Source: Pedobacter sp. Leaf216 (GTDB lineage Bacteria; Bacteroidota; Bacteroidia; Sphingobacteriales; Sphingobacteriaceae). From it: a stretch of 64,000 nt of DNA. Every line of letters begins with the position of its first letter. The first letter of the stretch is position 1. The translations under genes and the position numbers were made by a program. The notes under the pieces were generated by a model. That model ran no database searches. It had not been told where the DNA came from and worked only from the letters and a program-made list of their open reading frames with translations. Positions 9,361-18,333 of this stretch are shown in pieces. The stretch lies in NCBI RefSeq assembly GCF_001421515.1, contig NZ_LMKM01000033.1:223720-287719 (forward strand), in the 5' to 3' direction.

Positions 9361-9936
9361 TTATACCTTGTACTGATCAATTACAGCACAAAGATCGTTA
9401 TATACCGTATCAATTTCGCCAATACCGTTTACTTTATTCAACTTTCCTTGCTCCTCATAATAAGGCAAAACGTGGATGGTTTTATCAAAGTATTCTGAAA
9501 TCCGCTTTTTTAGTTTTTCAGCGTCATCATCCGGTCTGCCACTGGTTTTATGGCGCTCAGCAATACGTTTTGTCAACTCATCCTGATCTACATCCAAAGC
9601 AATTACACCAGCAATTTTGCTGCCTTTACGCTCTAAAAATAAATCAAGCTCTGCTGCTTGTGGAACGGTACGTGGAAATCCATCAAACACAAATCCTTTG
9701 GCATCCGGATTTTTATCTACCTCTTCTTCAAGCATAGCAATTGTAATGGCATCAGGAACCAATTCTCCATCAGCTAATAATTGACTAACTTTTTTTCCTA
9801 ATTCGGTTTCTCCTTTAACGTGTGCTCTAAAAAGATCGCCTGTTGAAACATGTACCAACTGATATTTTGCAATCAGTTTTTCAGATTGGGTGCCTTTACC
9901 CGCCCCTGGAGGGCCAAAGAGAACTAAATTAAGCAT
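9361..9936 (-). CDS. adk: adenylate kinase
   Basis: A 191-residue adenylate kinase (ATP + AMP to 2 ADP). The P-loop is GPPGAGKGTQ at residues 8-17. AMP-binding and core motifs are STGDLFRAH, FVFDGFPRT and the Arg-rich RPDDDAEKLKKRI. The LID is the short form without zinc-binding cysteines, consistent with the length. An upstream -7-like element is at 9992-9999 on this strand. Confidence 0.97.
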   Translation of the reverse strand: MLNLVLFGPPGAGKGTQSEKLIAKYQLVHVSTGDLFRAHVKGETELGKKVSQLLADGELVPDAITIAMLEEEVDKNPDAKGFVFDGFPRTVPQAAELDLFLERKGSKIAGVIALDVDQDELTKRIAERHKTSGRPDDDAEKLKKRISEYFDKTIHVLPYYEEQGKLNKVNGIGEIDTVYNDLCAVIDQYKV

Positions 9937-10388
9937 TCAAGTTGTTTAGGTTGTCTTTAAAATTAAAAAAGCCTTATTCCTATGGCTCTATCAAAAGTAA
10001 ATACAAATTACTGGATCTAAAAGATTAGTTAAATTGTTTACTTTCAAGGCTGCAAATATATAATTATTAATTTAGAAGCCATTTAAAATTAAGAATTTAT
10101 TTAAAAAAGAGCTATTTTAATGACATTTATCTTAATCTACAAAGAATCTTATGCTATATTTATATTTCACAGCATATTCTTCCAATAAAAGGGGCATTTG
10201 GCCAAATAATGCCGATAGCATTTAATCAAATTTGATTAAAGCTTTTAGCAAACGAATAGCTGAAAAAGTTCAGGATTTTCTTAGCTCATTAACTCACAGT
10301 GCATTTATTAATTAAACTATATTTATAATGGGTTTTACACGATAAAGCGTTAAATTCACAGTTCGCAAAACAACCTTGTAACCAAACA
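9937..10388. other. divergent intergenic region between adk and phnA
   Basis: A 452-bp A/T-rich region. It must hold the start signals for adk (minus) and phnA (plus). A good -7-like box for adk is visible; none is convincing for phnA, though TATATTTA near 10318 is a weak candidate. No gene or strong repeat is seen. Confidence 0.5.
9992..10022 (-). promoter_or_regulatory. candidate adk promoter (Bacteroidota type)
   Basis: On the minus strand the -7 box reads TACTTTTG (9992-9999), an exact TAnnTTTG. Nineteen nt upstream lies TTTT (10019-10022), a weak -33. The distance to the adk start is about 55 nt. Confidence 0.4.
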
Positions 10389-11630
10389 ATGAATGCTATT
10401 TCTACCAAATCCTTTTCAGCAAATAATATAACCTATTTACCGCCCTCAAAACCGATTGTAGTTATCTGCATGGATGGCTCGGCCGACGAATATCTTGATA
10501 CTACACTGGTTCACGACCGGATGCCAAACCTAAAAAAAATGATACTACAGGGATACAGAGGTATGGTACGCGGTGCATTGCCTTCTTTTACCAATGTAAA
10601 TAATTCGTCTATCGTAACAGGGGTTAGTCCGGCAGTACATGGTATTTGTGGCAACTTTTTTTACGATGCAGAAAAAGATGAGGAGGTGATGATGAATGCT
10701 TCCAATTACCTGAGGGCCGAAACATTATTGGCAGCAGCAGCGCACGCGGGCAGAAAAGTAGCAGTTGTTACGGCAAAAGAAAAACTACGTGATATCCTTT
10801 CACATCAGTTAAATAGAATTGCTTTTTCGGCTGAAAAGGCTGCACAAGCAAATTTGCAAACCCATGGTATTGAGAATGTAGAAGAACTCATCGGGCAAAA
10901 AGCTCCCGTTATTTATAGTGCAGAGGCGAGTTTATTTGTATTAAGAGCAGGTGTAGCCTTGTTGGAAAAAGGCATGGCTGATTTTTTATATTTATCGCTT
11001 ACTGATTACATGCAACATACTTATGCACCTGATACGGAAGAATCGCTTGCTTTTTACGAAGCACAGGATGTTGAACTGGGTAAAATGCTGCAATTAGGAG
11101 CTGTTATTGGTGCAACGGCCGATCATGGCATGAATGCAAAAGTAAAAACTGATGGAACACCAAATGTTTTGTTTATCGAAACCATGCTTAATGAGAAATT
11201 TGGAAGTGGATTTAGGGTAATCTGCCCCATTACTGATCCTTATGTTAAACATCATGGAGCCTTAGGTTCTTATGTGTTGGTTTATGTGGAGGATGCCGCT
11301 AAAATTGAAGCGGTAAAAAACTGGCTGGGGCAGCAAATTGGCATTACTGAAGTATATAATAAGGAAACAGGTTGCCGCATACTGGAACAACCGGCCGATC
11401 GCACCGGAGATCTATTTGTACTGTCTGCCCGTGATGTTGTTATTGGAAAAACAGCCGCTCATCATGATTTAAAGGCATTAGATGGCACCTTACGTTCGCA
11501 TGGTGGCCGATATGAAGAAATGGTACCCATGATAATTTCAGAACCCTTAAATGCTATTTATAAGTTAAAAGCACAGGGTGATCCACGCAATTTTGATATT
11601 TTTGATTTTACAGTTAATGGCACGCATTAA
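10389..11630 (+). CDS. phnA: phosphonoacetate hydrolase
   Basis: A 413-residue member of the alkaline-phosphatase/nucleotide pyrophosphatase superfamily matching PhnA, which splits the C-P bond of phosphonoacetate to acetate and phosphate using two zinc ions. Asp29 (CMDGSADE) is the first metal ligand and Thr68 in ALPSFTNVNNSS sits at the nucleophile position. ATADHGMN supplies Asp-His ligands, and the VKHHGALGS and SHGGRYEE segments supply further histidines. There is no signal peptide, so it acts in the cytoplasm. It converges with a three-gene minus-strand unit (hypothetical, transporter, dehydrogenase) whose last gene ends 4 bp away. Other phosphonoesters are less likely substrates. Confidence 0.88.
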   Translation: MNAISTKSFSANNITYLPPSKPIVVICMDGSADEYLDTTLVHDRMPNLKKMILQGYRGMVRGALPSFTNVNNSSIVTGVSPAVHGICGNFFYDAEKDEEVMMNASNYLRAETLLAAAAHAGRKVAVVTAKEKLRDILSHQLNRIAFSAEKAAQANLQTHGIENVEELIGQKAPVIYSAEASLFVLRAGVALLEKGMADFLYLSLTDYMQHTYAPDTEESLAFYEAQDVELGKMLQLGAVIGATADHGMNAKVKTDGTPNVLFIETMLNEKFGSGFRVICPITDPYVKHHGALGSYVLVYVEDAAKIEAVKNWLGQQIGITEVYNKETGCRILEQPADRTGDLFVLSARDVVIGKTAAHHDLKALDGTLRSHGGRYEEMVPMIISEPLNAIYKLKAQGDPRNFDIFDFTVNGTH

Positions 11631-11634
11631 ACAT

Positions 11635-11964
11635 TTAAATCATATGGCTTTTTTGAATACTAGCTTTTAATAACACAAATTCGTAGCTATCCTGCGGAAT
11701 AGTTCGCCTGAGTAATTTCAATTTTTCCGGTACAAATCTAAACCTGATTTTTCCGTAGAGATCCTGATAAACACCAACCTGCTCGCTAATTTCCCTTACC
11801 ATACATTCGTACTTCTGATAAGTAGTAATTAAATCTGCTTTAAGATTCCTGATTTGGTCGCAACCTTCAGGGTCATTACCAACCATGCCTTCCAGCTCTT
11901 CCAATTGCTCAAGCAATCCGATCATGTTTGTTACCGTTGCCCTGTTAATCCCTTTTACACTCAT
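11635..11964 (-). CDS. hypothetical protein at the end of the phosphonate unit
   Basis: A 109-residue protein I do not recognise. It is predicted to be mostly helical, with a Leu/Glu-rich stretch (NMIGLLEQLEELEGMVG, about 12-28), three scattered cysteine/aromatic positions and a basic C-terminal third. No signal peptide or membrane segment is visible. It lies 62 bp downstream of the OPA transporter on the same strand, so it may be co-transcribed. Its stop codon is 4 bp from the phnA stop. Confidence 0.65.
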   Translation of the reverse strand: MSVKGINRATVTNMIGLLEQLEELEGMVGNDPEGCDQIRNLKADLITTYQKYECMVREISEQVGVYQDLYGKIRFRFVPEKLKLLRRTIPQDSYEFVLLKASIQKSHMI

Positions 11965-12026
11965 ATTCTATTTAAAAAAACGCTTTGAACCATACCGACA
12001 GCCAAAATTTACTGCCGGTTTTTAAT

Positions 12027-13295
12027 TTAACCTGTGTAATCGCCTTTATTAGGCCAAATTTGCTCTACTTTTGTCTTTTCTCCCATTCTGGAAACAAAAA
12101 ATGCTATCGAAGCTGATAATACACAGGCAATTGCCGTAACAATAAAAATATTGTTGCTATCTCCGGTAATATCAATCACGTAACCTAAAAAAGGTTCGCC
12201 AATGGCCGCAAAAAGATAACCACACATATTCATAATTCCCACTCCTGTACCAGTTAACTTACTGCCCAACATATCCGGACTTAATGGCCAATAGCAAGCC
12301 TGCGGACCATATACAAAGAAACCTGTAAGCAACATCAGCAAACCACTTAATGCAATTTGTTGTGTTGGCACAATAAAAATGAGAATTGATAGTACGGCAC
12401 TTACCGACATGCCCACAATGATGGCCTTTAATCGGTTTCCTTTAAACATGGTATCGGATAAAACGCCAAAACACAGTGCACCGATGGCCATCCCAACCGG
12501 AAGCAGAAAAGTAACCCAGATATTGCCTGGATTTTCTTTCCAGTTTTTACCTAGAAAATGTACAGGAACCCAAAATATAAGGCCATAACGGGCCATACTT
12601 TCGAAACCAAAGGACAAAGAAGTGAGAAGAAACTTTTTATTTTTAAAAGCTTCCTTATATCGATCCAACCAAGCAGTTTCCTGAGCATCAACTTGTGCAT
12701 TTCCTGTGTTTTCATTCTCATCCGGTTTATCTTTCGCTACAATTAAAAGTATGGTAGCCGTAATCAATAAAAGTAAAACAGGCAAACGGAACAACATCCG
12801 CCATTCTATTCCCTGCTGTAATAACACGATCGAAATCAGGTAAGTAACTGCCGAAGATAATCCAGCCGCCATGGTATAAAAACCAAAAGCTTTACCACGT
12901 TCGTGTTCATCCCACCAGTTATTAATCAGTTTTGCACCCGGTGCCCAGGCCATAGATTGAAAAAAACCATTTAGGCCCCAAAGGATCATAATTAAGGTAG
13001 CCGTGTTGGAAAAACTGATGGCAATATTTGTCAGAATTGATAAATAGGCACCTGTTGCGATCATCAATTTCGGGCTTAATTTATCGGCAAGGTTTCCGTT
13101 GATAAACTGGCCTATTGCATAACCGATTAACATACAAAAGCTAATCCAGCCAATGGTGCTGTAAGGGATATGCAATTCTGCAACCATACCTTTTATTGCC
13201 CAGCCGAAATTGTGCCTTCCGGTATAAAAGAAGAGGTAACACAACATGGTTACGAGGAGCATTCGCCACTTTAATGTATTTGAGCTACTGTTCAT
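12027..13295 (-). CDS. OPA-family MFS transporter, probably for an organophosphonate
   Basis: A 12-helix major facilitator resembling the organophosphate:phosphate antiporters (GlpT/UhpT/PgtP). The start of the protein, FYTGRHNFGWAIKGM, matches the substrate-binding Arg region of that family, and GFFQSMAWAPGAKLINNWW in helix 4-5 is the OPA signature region. I prefer the Met at 13295, which leaves an 11-bp overlap with the dehydrogenase. An in-frame Met seven codons earlier (13316) is possible. Located between a phosphonate-associated dehydrogenase and PhnA, it probably imports phosphonoacetate or a related phosphonate. That substrate is inferred from neighbours only. Confidence 0.87.
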   Translation of the reverse strand: MNSSSNTLKWRMLLVTMLCYLFFYTGRHNFGWAIKGMVAELHIPYSTIGWISFCMLIGYAIGQFINGNLADKLSPKLMIATGAYLSILTNIAISFSNTATLIMILWGLNGFFQSMAWAPGAKLINNWWDEHERGKAFGFYTMAAGLSSAVTYLISIVLLQQGIEWRMLFRLPVLLLLITATILLIVAKDKPDENENTGNAQVDAQETAWLDRYKEAFKNKKFLLTSLSFGFESMARYGLIFWVPVHFLGKNWKENPGNIWVTFLLPVGMAIGALCFGVLSDTMFKGNRLKAIIVGMSVSAVLSILIFIVPTQQIALSGLLMLLTGFFVYGPQACYWPLSPDMLGSKLTGTGVGIMNMCGYLFAAIGEPFLGYVIDITGDSNNIFIVTAIACVLSASIAFFVSRMGEKTKVEQIWPNKGDYTG

Positions 13296-14367
13296 TACCG
13301 GCTTTTTTAGCAACATTTATCCCAACACGTATAGGTTTATTCGCAACTGCATAATTAAATGCAGCTTCGGCCTCAGCGAGCACAAACTCCGCTGAAACCA
13401 GTGCTTCGAAAGGAAATTTTGAATAATTATTTTCGATAAATTTAACTGCCGCTGTAAAATCTTCATGGTTATAATTGTGCAACCCTTTGATGGTGATCAG
13501 GTTGCGAACAATTTGTTCGGCATTTACCTTTACTTCACGGGCTTTAAATACAGCTCCGATCCAAACTGCCGTACCGCCAACTGTAAGTGTAGAAAGTCCG
13601 GTTTCCATTGCATCTGGCGAGCCACTCATATCGAAAACTACATCAATATTATTGGGAAGCTGAGCATTTTCGTTTAATAAGTATTGGTTGCCAGCCCCAA
13701 ATGATTGCGCCAGCTGTAGGCGTTCTGCATTTACATCGGCAACGTGTACCTCTTCTGCCCCATCAGCACTGCACATTGCCGCAGCTACTAGACCTAGTAA
13801 ACCCACTCCGGAGATTAACACTTTTTTTCCTTTTAAACTTCCTGATAATCGTACCGCACCGGCAACCGTAGCAACTGCACAATTAATGGTAGCTGCCACC
13901 TTTAACGGAATTTCTTTACTGATTTTGAGTACCGTGGTACCATTTTTTAATACACAGTGAGTAGAAAGTCCGCCGTGAAGGGCATCAGTTTCAGTTATGG
14001 TAGCATGGCCATATTTAAAAAGCCCATCTGATTTTTGTGGCATGCCTGCCCTCGCCCTGTCCGAATCGGCATTGGAAGCAAATATGCTCCAGGTAACCCG
14101 GTCACCGATTTTGAGCTGGTTTCCTAAATAATCTATTTGGGCATGCTCAGGATGAAAACCTACAATTTCGCCAACAATTTCGTGACCCAGTACCGTGGGC
14201 ACGGCTTCGGTTCTTAATCCACAGAAAGTATGCAGATCACTCCCACATATGGTTGTGTAAAGATTCTCGACAAGAATTTCACCAGGTTTCAATTCAGGAA
14301 TAGCCGTTTTCATTTCTTCAAGGTGGTTTCCTGATCCATTGAAGGCAATGAGAGTTGCATTTTTCAT
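13285..14367 (-). CDS. zinc-dependent alcohol dehydrogenase, phosphonate-catabolism-associated type
   Basis: A 360-residue medium-chain dehydrogenase. The catalytic zinc site is CGSDLHTFCG with GHEIVGEIVG. The nucleotide-binding motif is GVGLLGLVAAAM (about 190-201). The insert RVTWSIFASNADSDRARAGMPQKS and overall pattern match the family proposed to accompany phosphonate catabolism (HpnZ-type). It would oxidise a phosphonate alcohol such as 2-hydroxyethylphosphonate to the aldehyde; this is inference. It is the first gene of a unit with the OPA transporter (11-bp overlap) and is divergent from the phosphonatase-like gene. The structural zinc Cys cluster looks absent. Confidence 0.85.
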   Translation of the reverse strand: MKNATLIAFNGSGNHLEEMKTAIPELKPGEILVENLYTTICGSDLHTFCGLRTEAVPTVLGHEIVGEIVGFHPEHAQIDYLGNQLKIGDRVTWSIFASNADSDRARAGMPQKSDGLFKYGHATITETDALHGGLSTHCVLKNGTTVLKISKEIPLKVAATINCAVATVAGAVRLSGSLKGKKVLISGVGLLGLVAAAMCSADGAEEVHVADVNAERLQLAQSFGAGNQYLLNENAQLPNNIDVVFDMSGSPDAMETGLSTLTVGGTAVWIGAVFKAREVKVNAEQIVRNLITIKGLHNYNHEDFTAAVKFIENNYSKFPFEALVSAEFVLAEAEAAFNYAVANKPIRVGINVAKKAGNEQ

Positions 14368-14457
14368 ATTTATTTATCTATTGATCAATTTGGTTATCGT
14401 GGCCTCACATTTTTGTGTATTGCCAAGAATTGGCAAATAAACGTTTTTAATGTTTAG

Positions 14458-14534
14458 CAAAAGTAAACAAATGTTAATGTAAATGTTAACAATTACTAAA
14501 CATTTGTTTAGTAACTTTTCAGGTATTATATTTG
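14458..14534. promoter_or_regulatory. divergent promoters with an operator-like palindrome
   Basis: Rightward promoter: TTTG at 14503-14506, 20 nt, TATATTTG at 14527-14534. Leftward -7: TACTTTTG on the minus strand (14458-14465). Between them lies a perfect inverted repeat, ACTAAACATTTGTTTAGT at 14495-14512, which overlaps the rightward -33 box. Half-sites of similar sequence (GTTTA/TAAAC) recur at 14452-14470. The arrangement suggests a repressor controlling both the dehydrogenase-transporter unit and the phosphonatase-like gene. No regulator gene is adjacent. Confidence 0.6.
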
Positions 14535-14580
14535 GCCACTGAGTTTAAAAAATTAATTTACCTTAAAGATAAAAAGCACA

Positions 14581-15279
14581 ATGCATACTGAAATTAAAAT
14601 GGTCGTATTTGATATGGCTGGCACAACAATAAACGAAAATAACCTGGTATACAAAACTTTAATGAATGCTATAAACGCGGCTGGTTTTAATTACAGTCTC
14701 GATCAGGTACTCGCTGTAGCCGCCGGAAAAGAAAAAAGAGAAGCCATTAGGTCTGTATTAAGAACTTACGAAGGTAATTTTGAAGAAAGTGTTGTAGGAG
14801 ACATTTATGATGAGTTTATCGGAAAATTAAAACTCGCTTACGAAAAGGAAGATATATCAGGACAACCGGGTGCGATTGAACTTTTTAAAAAACTTCGTGA
14901 AAAAGAAATTATTTCAGTGCTGAATACAGGTTACGACCGATCTACTGCAACAGCTATTCTGGATAAAATTGGCTGGAAAGCGGGCGTTGATTTTGATACC
15001 TTGATTACAGCATCAGATGTTAGCCAAAACAGACCAGAACCGGATATGATTTTATTGGCCATGAAACAACATGGAATAAATGATGGAAAACTTGTGGTTA
15101 AAGTTGGCGATTCGAATATTGATATAGAAGAAGGCCAAAATGCAGGCTGCGGATTAAGTATTGGCATTACCACAGGTGCACATACACAAGAACAATTGGA
15201 AGAAGCAAATCCAGATGCTGTGATTAACGAGCTAAAGGAAGTTTTAAGCATTATATCTGGAGCCCCGGCAAACGCATAA
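14581..15279 (+). CDS. phosphonatase-like HAD hydrolase
   Basis: A 232-residue HAD enzyme of the PhnX-like group. The nucleophile motif is FDMAGTT (Asp11, Ala13), the DxAGT form typical of phosphonoacetaldehyde hydrolase. In the cap domain, GKEKREAIRSV aligns by eye with the PhnX segment holding the Schiff-base lysine, which puts Lys52 at that position. RPEPDM replaces the common Lys of motif III with Arg, as in PhnX. KVGDSNIDIEEG is motif IV. It probably cleaves phosphonoacetaldehyde or a related aldehyde. It is divergent from the dehydrogenase gene and followed by a strong terminator. Confidence 0.85.
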   Translation: MHTEIKMVVFDMAGTTINENNLVYKTLMNAINAAGFNYSLDQVLAVAAGKEKREAIRSVLRTYEGNFEESVVGDIYDEFIGKLKLAYEKEDISGQPGAIELFKKLREKEIISVLNTGYDRSTATAILDKIGWKAGVDFDTLITASDVSQNRPEPDMILLAMKQHGINDGKLVVKVGDSNIDIEEGQNAGCGLSIGITTGAHTQEQLEEANPDAVINELKEVLSIISGAPANA

Positions 15280-15310
15280 GCGCTCAATTAAATACCAAAT
15301 GATTAACATC

Positions 15311-15346
15311 AAAATGTTGACGTGGAAACACGTCAGCATTTTTTTT
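15311..15346 (+). terminator. intrinsic terminator of the phosphonatase-like gene
   Basis: A stem built from AAAATGTTGACGTG and CACGTCAGCATTTT with a GAAA loop, followed by a run of T. It lies 32 nt after the stop codon. Confidence 0.85.
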
Positions 15347-15481
15347 GTGCTTTTAATTATGTTTTTAGCTTAAATTTTATCGATATACCTAATTTTGGAA
15401 GCTTCTTTTATAATTAAGGTAGCTGCCATCAGCATAATGCATTGCCAACTACCATAAAAATGAATTTCAGGTGTATCAAAC

Positions 15482-16471
15482 TTATTTTTTTCCTACACCA
15501 ATAATTTTTCTTTTGCGTATAACTGGTACAATCTCTTTGCCGACAAGCAACCCCGTTTCATCCTTAAAATTCAGTTCTTTTGGAGATGGGCCAACCCATT
15601 TGCCTTTTCTGCCTTCGATAATAATGCTTGCCGATGAGGGATCAATTGTTAAGGTAGTAAAAAGCGAATCCTGGTAAGGGCAGGTGCTGGCTATCCATTG
15701 ATGGCTTTGATGAATTTCTTCAGAATAGCTATTGTGTTTGTATTTGCTGCCCACCCAAAAGTAAGAGGCTGAATTAATGTGAAGATAATTGACATTTTTA
15801 ATCAACAACTGGCAATCGATATGGGTATGACCATTTATAGCCAATAGAATTTTATCAGCAGCCGAACTGAGTATTTCCTGTATTTCTTCGGCATTATCTA
15901 CCGCTAAAGCACCTGCAAGCGGTTGGTGGCTTACAATAATAATGGGTTTATTGATCTCTTTTAATTGTTGTTGCAACCAATTTTTTTGCTCATCATTTAT
16001 ATATGATGGGTATCCTCCCTTATGTTTTGGCGATCCTTTATCATTCCCGTCCAGCACAATAAAACATACCCCATTAATTTCTTTTGTATAATACCTGGCT
16101 GGCATTTTGTAATAGCTGATGCACTGTGCTTTGGTATGGCCTGAATCTGTATCGTGATTGCCAATTACATGCAATGCCTCAGGGTGGGCACCATTAAAGC
16201 GATCTATCAGTTCCTTATTTTTTTCGTTTGGATAGGCAAAATCACCCATTTGAAGAATCAGATCAGGATTAATATTTTTACAGTGGTTTAAAAAAGCATT
16301 TAACCGTTCGCTGCCGTTATGAATTACATCTTGATGTAAATCGGTGATTACACCAACTTTAATCGGTTTTGCTTTCGGCGAAAACATGGCAAGAGCAGTA
16401 TCAGGAATCTGCAGAACAATCCCTGTGGCAAACATCCCGCTGATAAATTCTCTTCTGTTTAAGTTTTTCAT
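15482..16471 (-). CDS. calcineurin-like metallophosphoesterase, exported
   Basis: About 330 residues, with a twin-arginine-like leader (KNLNRREFISGMF followed by a hydrophobic stretch to about residue 28). The metallophosphatase motifs are ITDLHQDV (D..H), MGDFAYP (GD), IGNHDTD (GNHD), VSHQPL and NGHTHIDC (GH.H), the complete two-metal set. It probably hydrolyses a phosphomonoester or phosphodiester in the periplasm. I prefer the second Met (16471); an alternative Met is at 16480. It follows SusD in the same direction with a hairpin terminator between them. It is the last gene of the SusC/SusD region and could act on its ligand. Confidence 0.85.
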   Translation of the reverse strand: MKNLNRREFISGMFATGIVLQIPDTALAMFSPKAKPIKVGVITDLHQDVIHNGSERLNAFLNHCKNINPDLILQMGDFAYPNEKNKELIDRFNGAHPEALHVIGNHDTDSGHTKAQCISYYKMPARYYTKEINGVCFIVLDGNDKGSPKHKGGYPSYINDEQKNWLQQQLKEINKPIIIVSHQPLAGALAVDNAEEIQEILSSAADKILLAINGHTHIDCQLLIKNVNYLHINSASYFWVGSKYKHNSYSEEIHQSHQWIASTCPYQDSLFTTLTIDPSSASIIIEGRKGKWVGPSPKELNFKDETGLLVGKEIVPVIRKRKIIGVGKK

Positions 16472-16496
16472 TGCTAACAAGTTTGAGGTATAACAG

Positions 16497-16530
16497 AAAA
16501 CCGATAGCCTTTTGAAACTATCGGTTTTTT
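16497..16530 (-). terminator. intrinsic terminator after the SusD gene
   Basis: AAAACCGATAG (16497-16507) and CTATCGGTTTT (16518-16528) form an 11-bp stem with a 10-nt loop, flanked by A/T runs on both sides. It separates susD from the phosphoesterase and may only partly terminate. Confidence 0.8.
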
Positions 16531-16542
16531 AATAATAATGTA

Positions 16543-18309
16543 TTACCAGCCTGGATTCTGTGGTTTCAGCGCAGGATTTATGGTTAATTGATTGGTTGGC
16601 AAAGGAGCTAGATAATCTCTACTGGTATTAAATCGATAACCGGATGTTAACGCTGTATTATTTTTGAACCATTCGATATATCCATTGGCATCTTCAGGAT
16701 ACTTTGCTAAAGTGGGTGCATCAATAGCTCCCGCAAACTGTGCTTTTTTTGCGCCTTTCGGTTTCCAGCCGACCAATAATTCGTCAGCGGCAGCCCATCT
16801 ATAAATGTCATCCCTTCTAAATCCTTCACAAGCTAACTCAACTCTTCGTTCTCGTCTTACTTCATTAATGGTTGAATTTAACATTGGAAAAATCCAGTTT
16901 GGATCTGTCACAATTGAAGCAATTATCAACTTGGGCATCCCTGCCCTTGCCCTCAATTTGTTAATGGTTAAATCTACGTCAGCTTGAGTAAGCGTACCCA
17001 GTTCGGCTTTTGCTTCGGCTAAAATTAATAAGGCCTCGGCATACCTGAATAAAATTAAGCCGGTAGTACCTCCCTCGGCCACAACCTGCTGTGCATAATT
17101 TGCATTATGACCTTTATACAACTGGTAGCCAGTAGTATTTGATTGCGTACCACCACCCAATAATGCAGGTGCAACAAAAACTACATTAGCCTGGCCGTTT
17201 GGAAGATTAGTGGAAATGAAATGCTGGCCATCATTTACATAAATGGTTTGCTGCAAACGTGGGTCTCTGTTTTTAGTTACGTTAACAAGTGTATTATCTC
17301 CTTGATATAAAGAACTTTGAGATTTAGGTAAACCATCTATACAAAGGTAATCATCAACCAAATTCTTTGTAATACCACGGCCTGCTCCACCAATGCTATA
17401 CCTGTGCCAATTGTGCGAAATTACACCAATCTCATAACGGCGCCACAGCATTACCTCTCTACTTCCGGCATAATCAGTTTGGTTAAAAAGATTCCAATAA
17501 TTTGTCGGGCTCACCACTGTATTATCTAAACTATATACATTTGAGTTAACTAACGCAGCAGCAACATCAGCAGCTTTTTGCAGATATTTTGATCCATCCG
17601 AACCTACAGCACCAAATGCAGTGCCCGAGTGGTATTTTTCCCAAGTTCCTTCGTACAGCGCTATCCTGGATAAAAAAAGCATGGCTACTTCCTTATTTAT
17701 CCGCGAAGTTTTTGCTGAGGCTTTAGTAGGCAGATAAATTATAGCCTTATCTAAATCATTAATAATGGAATCGACAACGATATTACGCGCTAACCTAGCG
17801 TTAAACAATGTTGGATCATCTAGTGATAAGATAGGTTTATTTATCCATGGCACTGCACCAAAGGTTCTCAATTTATCAAAATAAAACTGAGCCCTAAAAA
17901 ATAATGCTTCGCCTACATAAGGTTTTACCAAATCAAACGATGCATTTACTTTTTGGTAATTTGCCATGAAATAATTGATGTTTTTTAATTGCGCCCAATC
18001 CCAGCCACCACCAGAAGCAGGTACCGTACGGTTACCATTAATGGTAGTATTTACCTGTTCGGCAATCATATTGTCACTACCCTGATCTGCATCATCTGTA
18101 AAATTACCTATCGGACCAAAACCTGTGTAGGCAGGAAAAACAGCATAAAAATTATTACAGTATAATTGTAAGTCGTTTGTAGTTTTCCAGTACTCAGCAT
18201 CACTGATATTGGTTAGTGGTGCTTTATCTAAAAAATCTTTTTTACATGCTGATACTATTAGTACTGCACACAATGGCAATAGTAAATTTATATTTTTTAA
18301 CAATCTCAT
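16543..18309 (-). CDS. SusD/RagB family outer-membrane lipoprotein
   Basis: A 588-residue surface-exposed ligand-binding lipoprotein that caps its SusC partner. A lipoprotein signal with lipobox VSAC (Cys22) is followed by the usual KDFLDKAPLTNISDAEYW start of SusD proteins. The TPR-bearing alpha-helical core contains YFDKLRTFGAVPW and LLILAEAKAELG. The C-terminal RRERRVELACEGFRRDDIYRW is the RagB/SusD signature. The gene starts 24 bp after the SusC stop and is clearly co-transcribed. The ligand is unknown; no polysaccharide lyase or hydrolase is linked. Confidence 0.95.
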   Translation of the reverse strand: MRLLKNINLLLPLCAVLIVSACKKDFLDKAPLTNISDAEYWKTTNDLQLYCNNFYAVFPAYTGFGPIGNFTDDADQGSDNMIAEQVNTTINGNRTVPASGGGWDWAQLKNINYFMANYQKVNASFDLVKPYVGEALFFRAQFYFDKLRTFGAVPWINKPILSLDDPTLFNARLARNIVVDSIINDLDKAIIYLPTKASAKTSRINKEVAMLFLSRIALYEGTWEKYHSGTAFGAVGSDGSKYLQKAADVAAALVNSNVYSLDNTVVSPTNYWNLFNQTDYAGSREVMLWRRYEIGVISHNWHRYSIGGAGRGITKNLVDDYLCIDGLPKSQSSLYQGDNTLVNVTKNRDPRLQQTIYVNDGQHFISTNLPNGQANVVFVAPALLGGGTQSNTTGYQLYKGHNANYAQQVVAEGGTTGLILFRYAEALLILAEAKAELGTLTQADVDLTINKLRARAGMPKLIIASIVTDPNWIFPMLNSTINEVRRERRVELACEGFRRDDIYRWAAADELLVGWKPKGAKKAQFAGAIDAPTLAKYPEDANGYIEWFKNNTALTSGYRFNTSRDYLAPLPTNQLTINPALKPQNPGW

Positions 18310-18333
18310 ATTATTATGATTTACCCGTAAAAA

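Noticed and set aside
14581..15279. Ordinary phosphoglycolate phosphatase or beta-phosphoglucomutase
   Set aside because: The nucleophile motif is DxAGT rather than DxDGT and the motif III Lys is Arg, both typical of the phosphonatase group.
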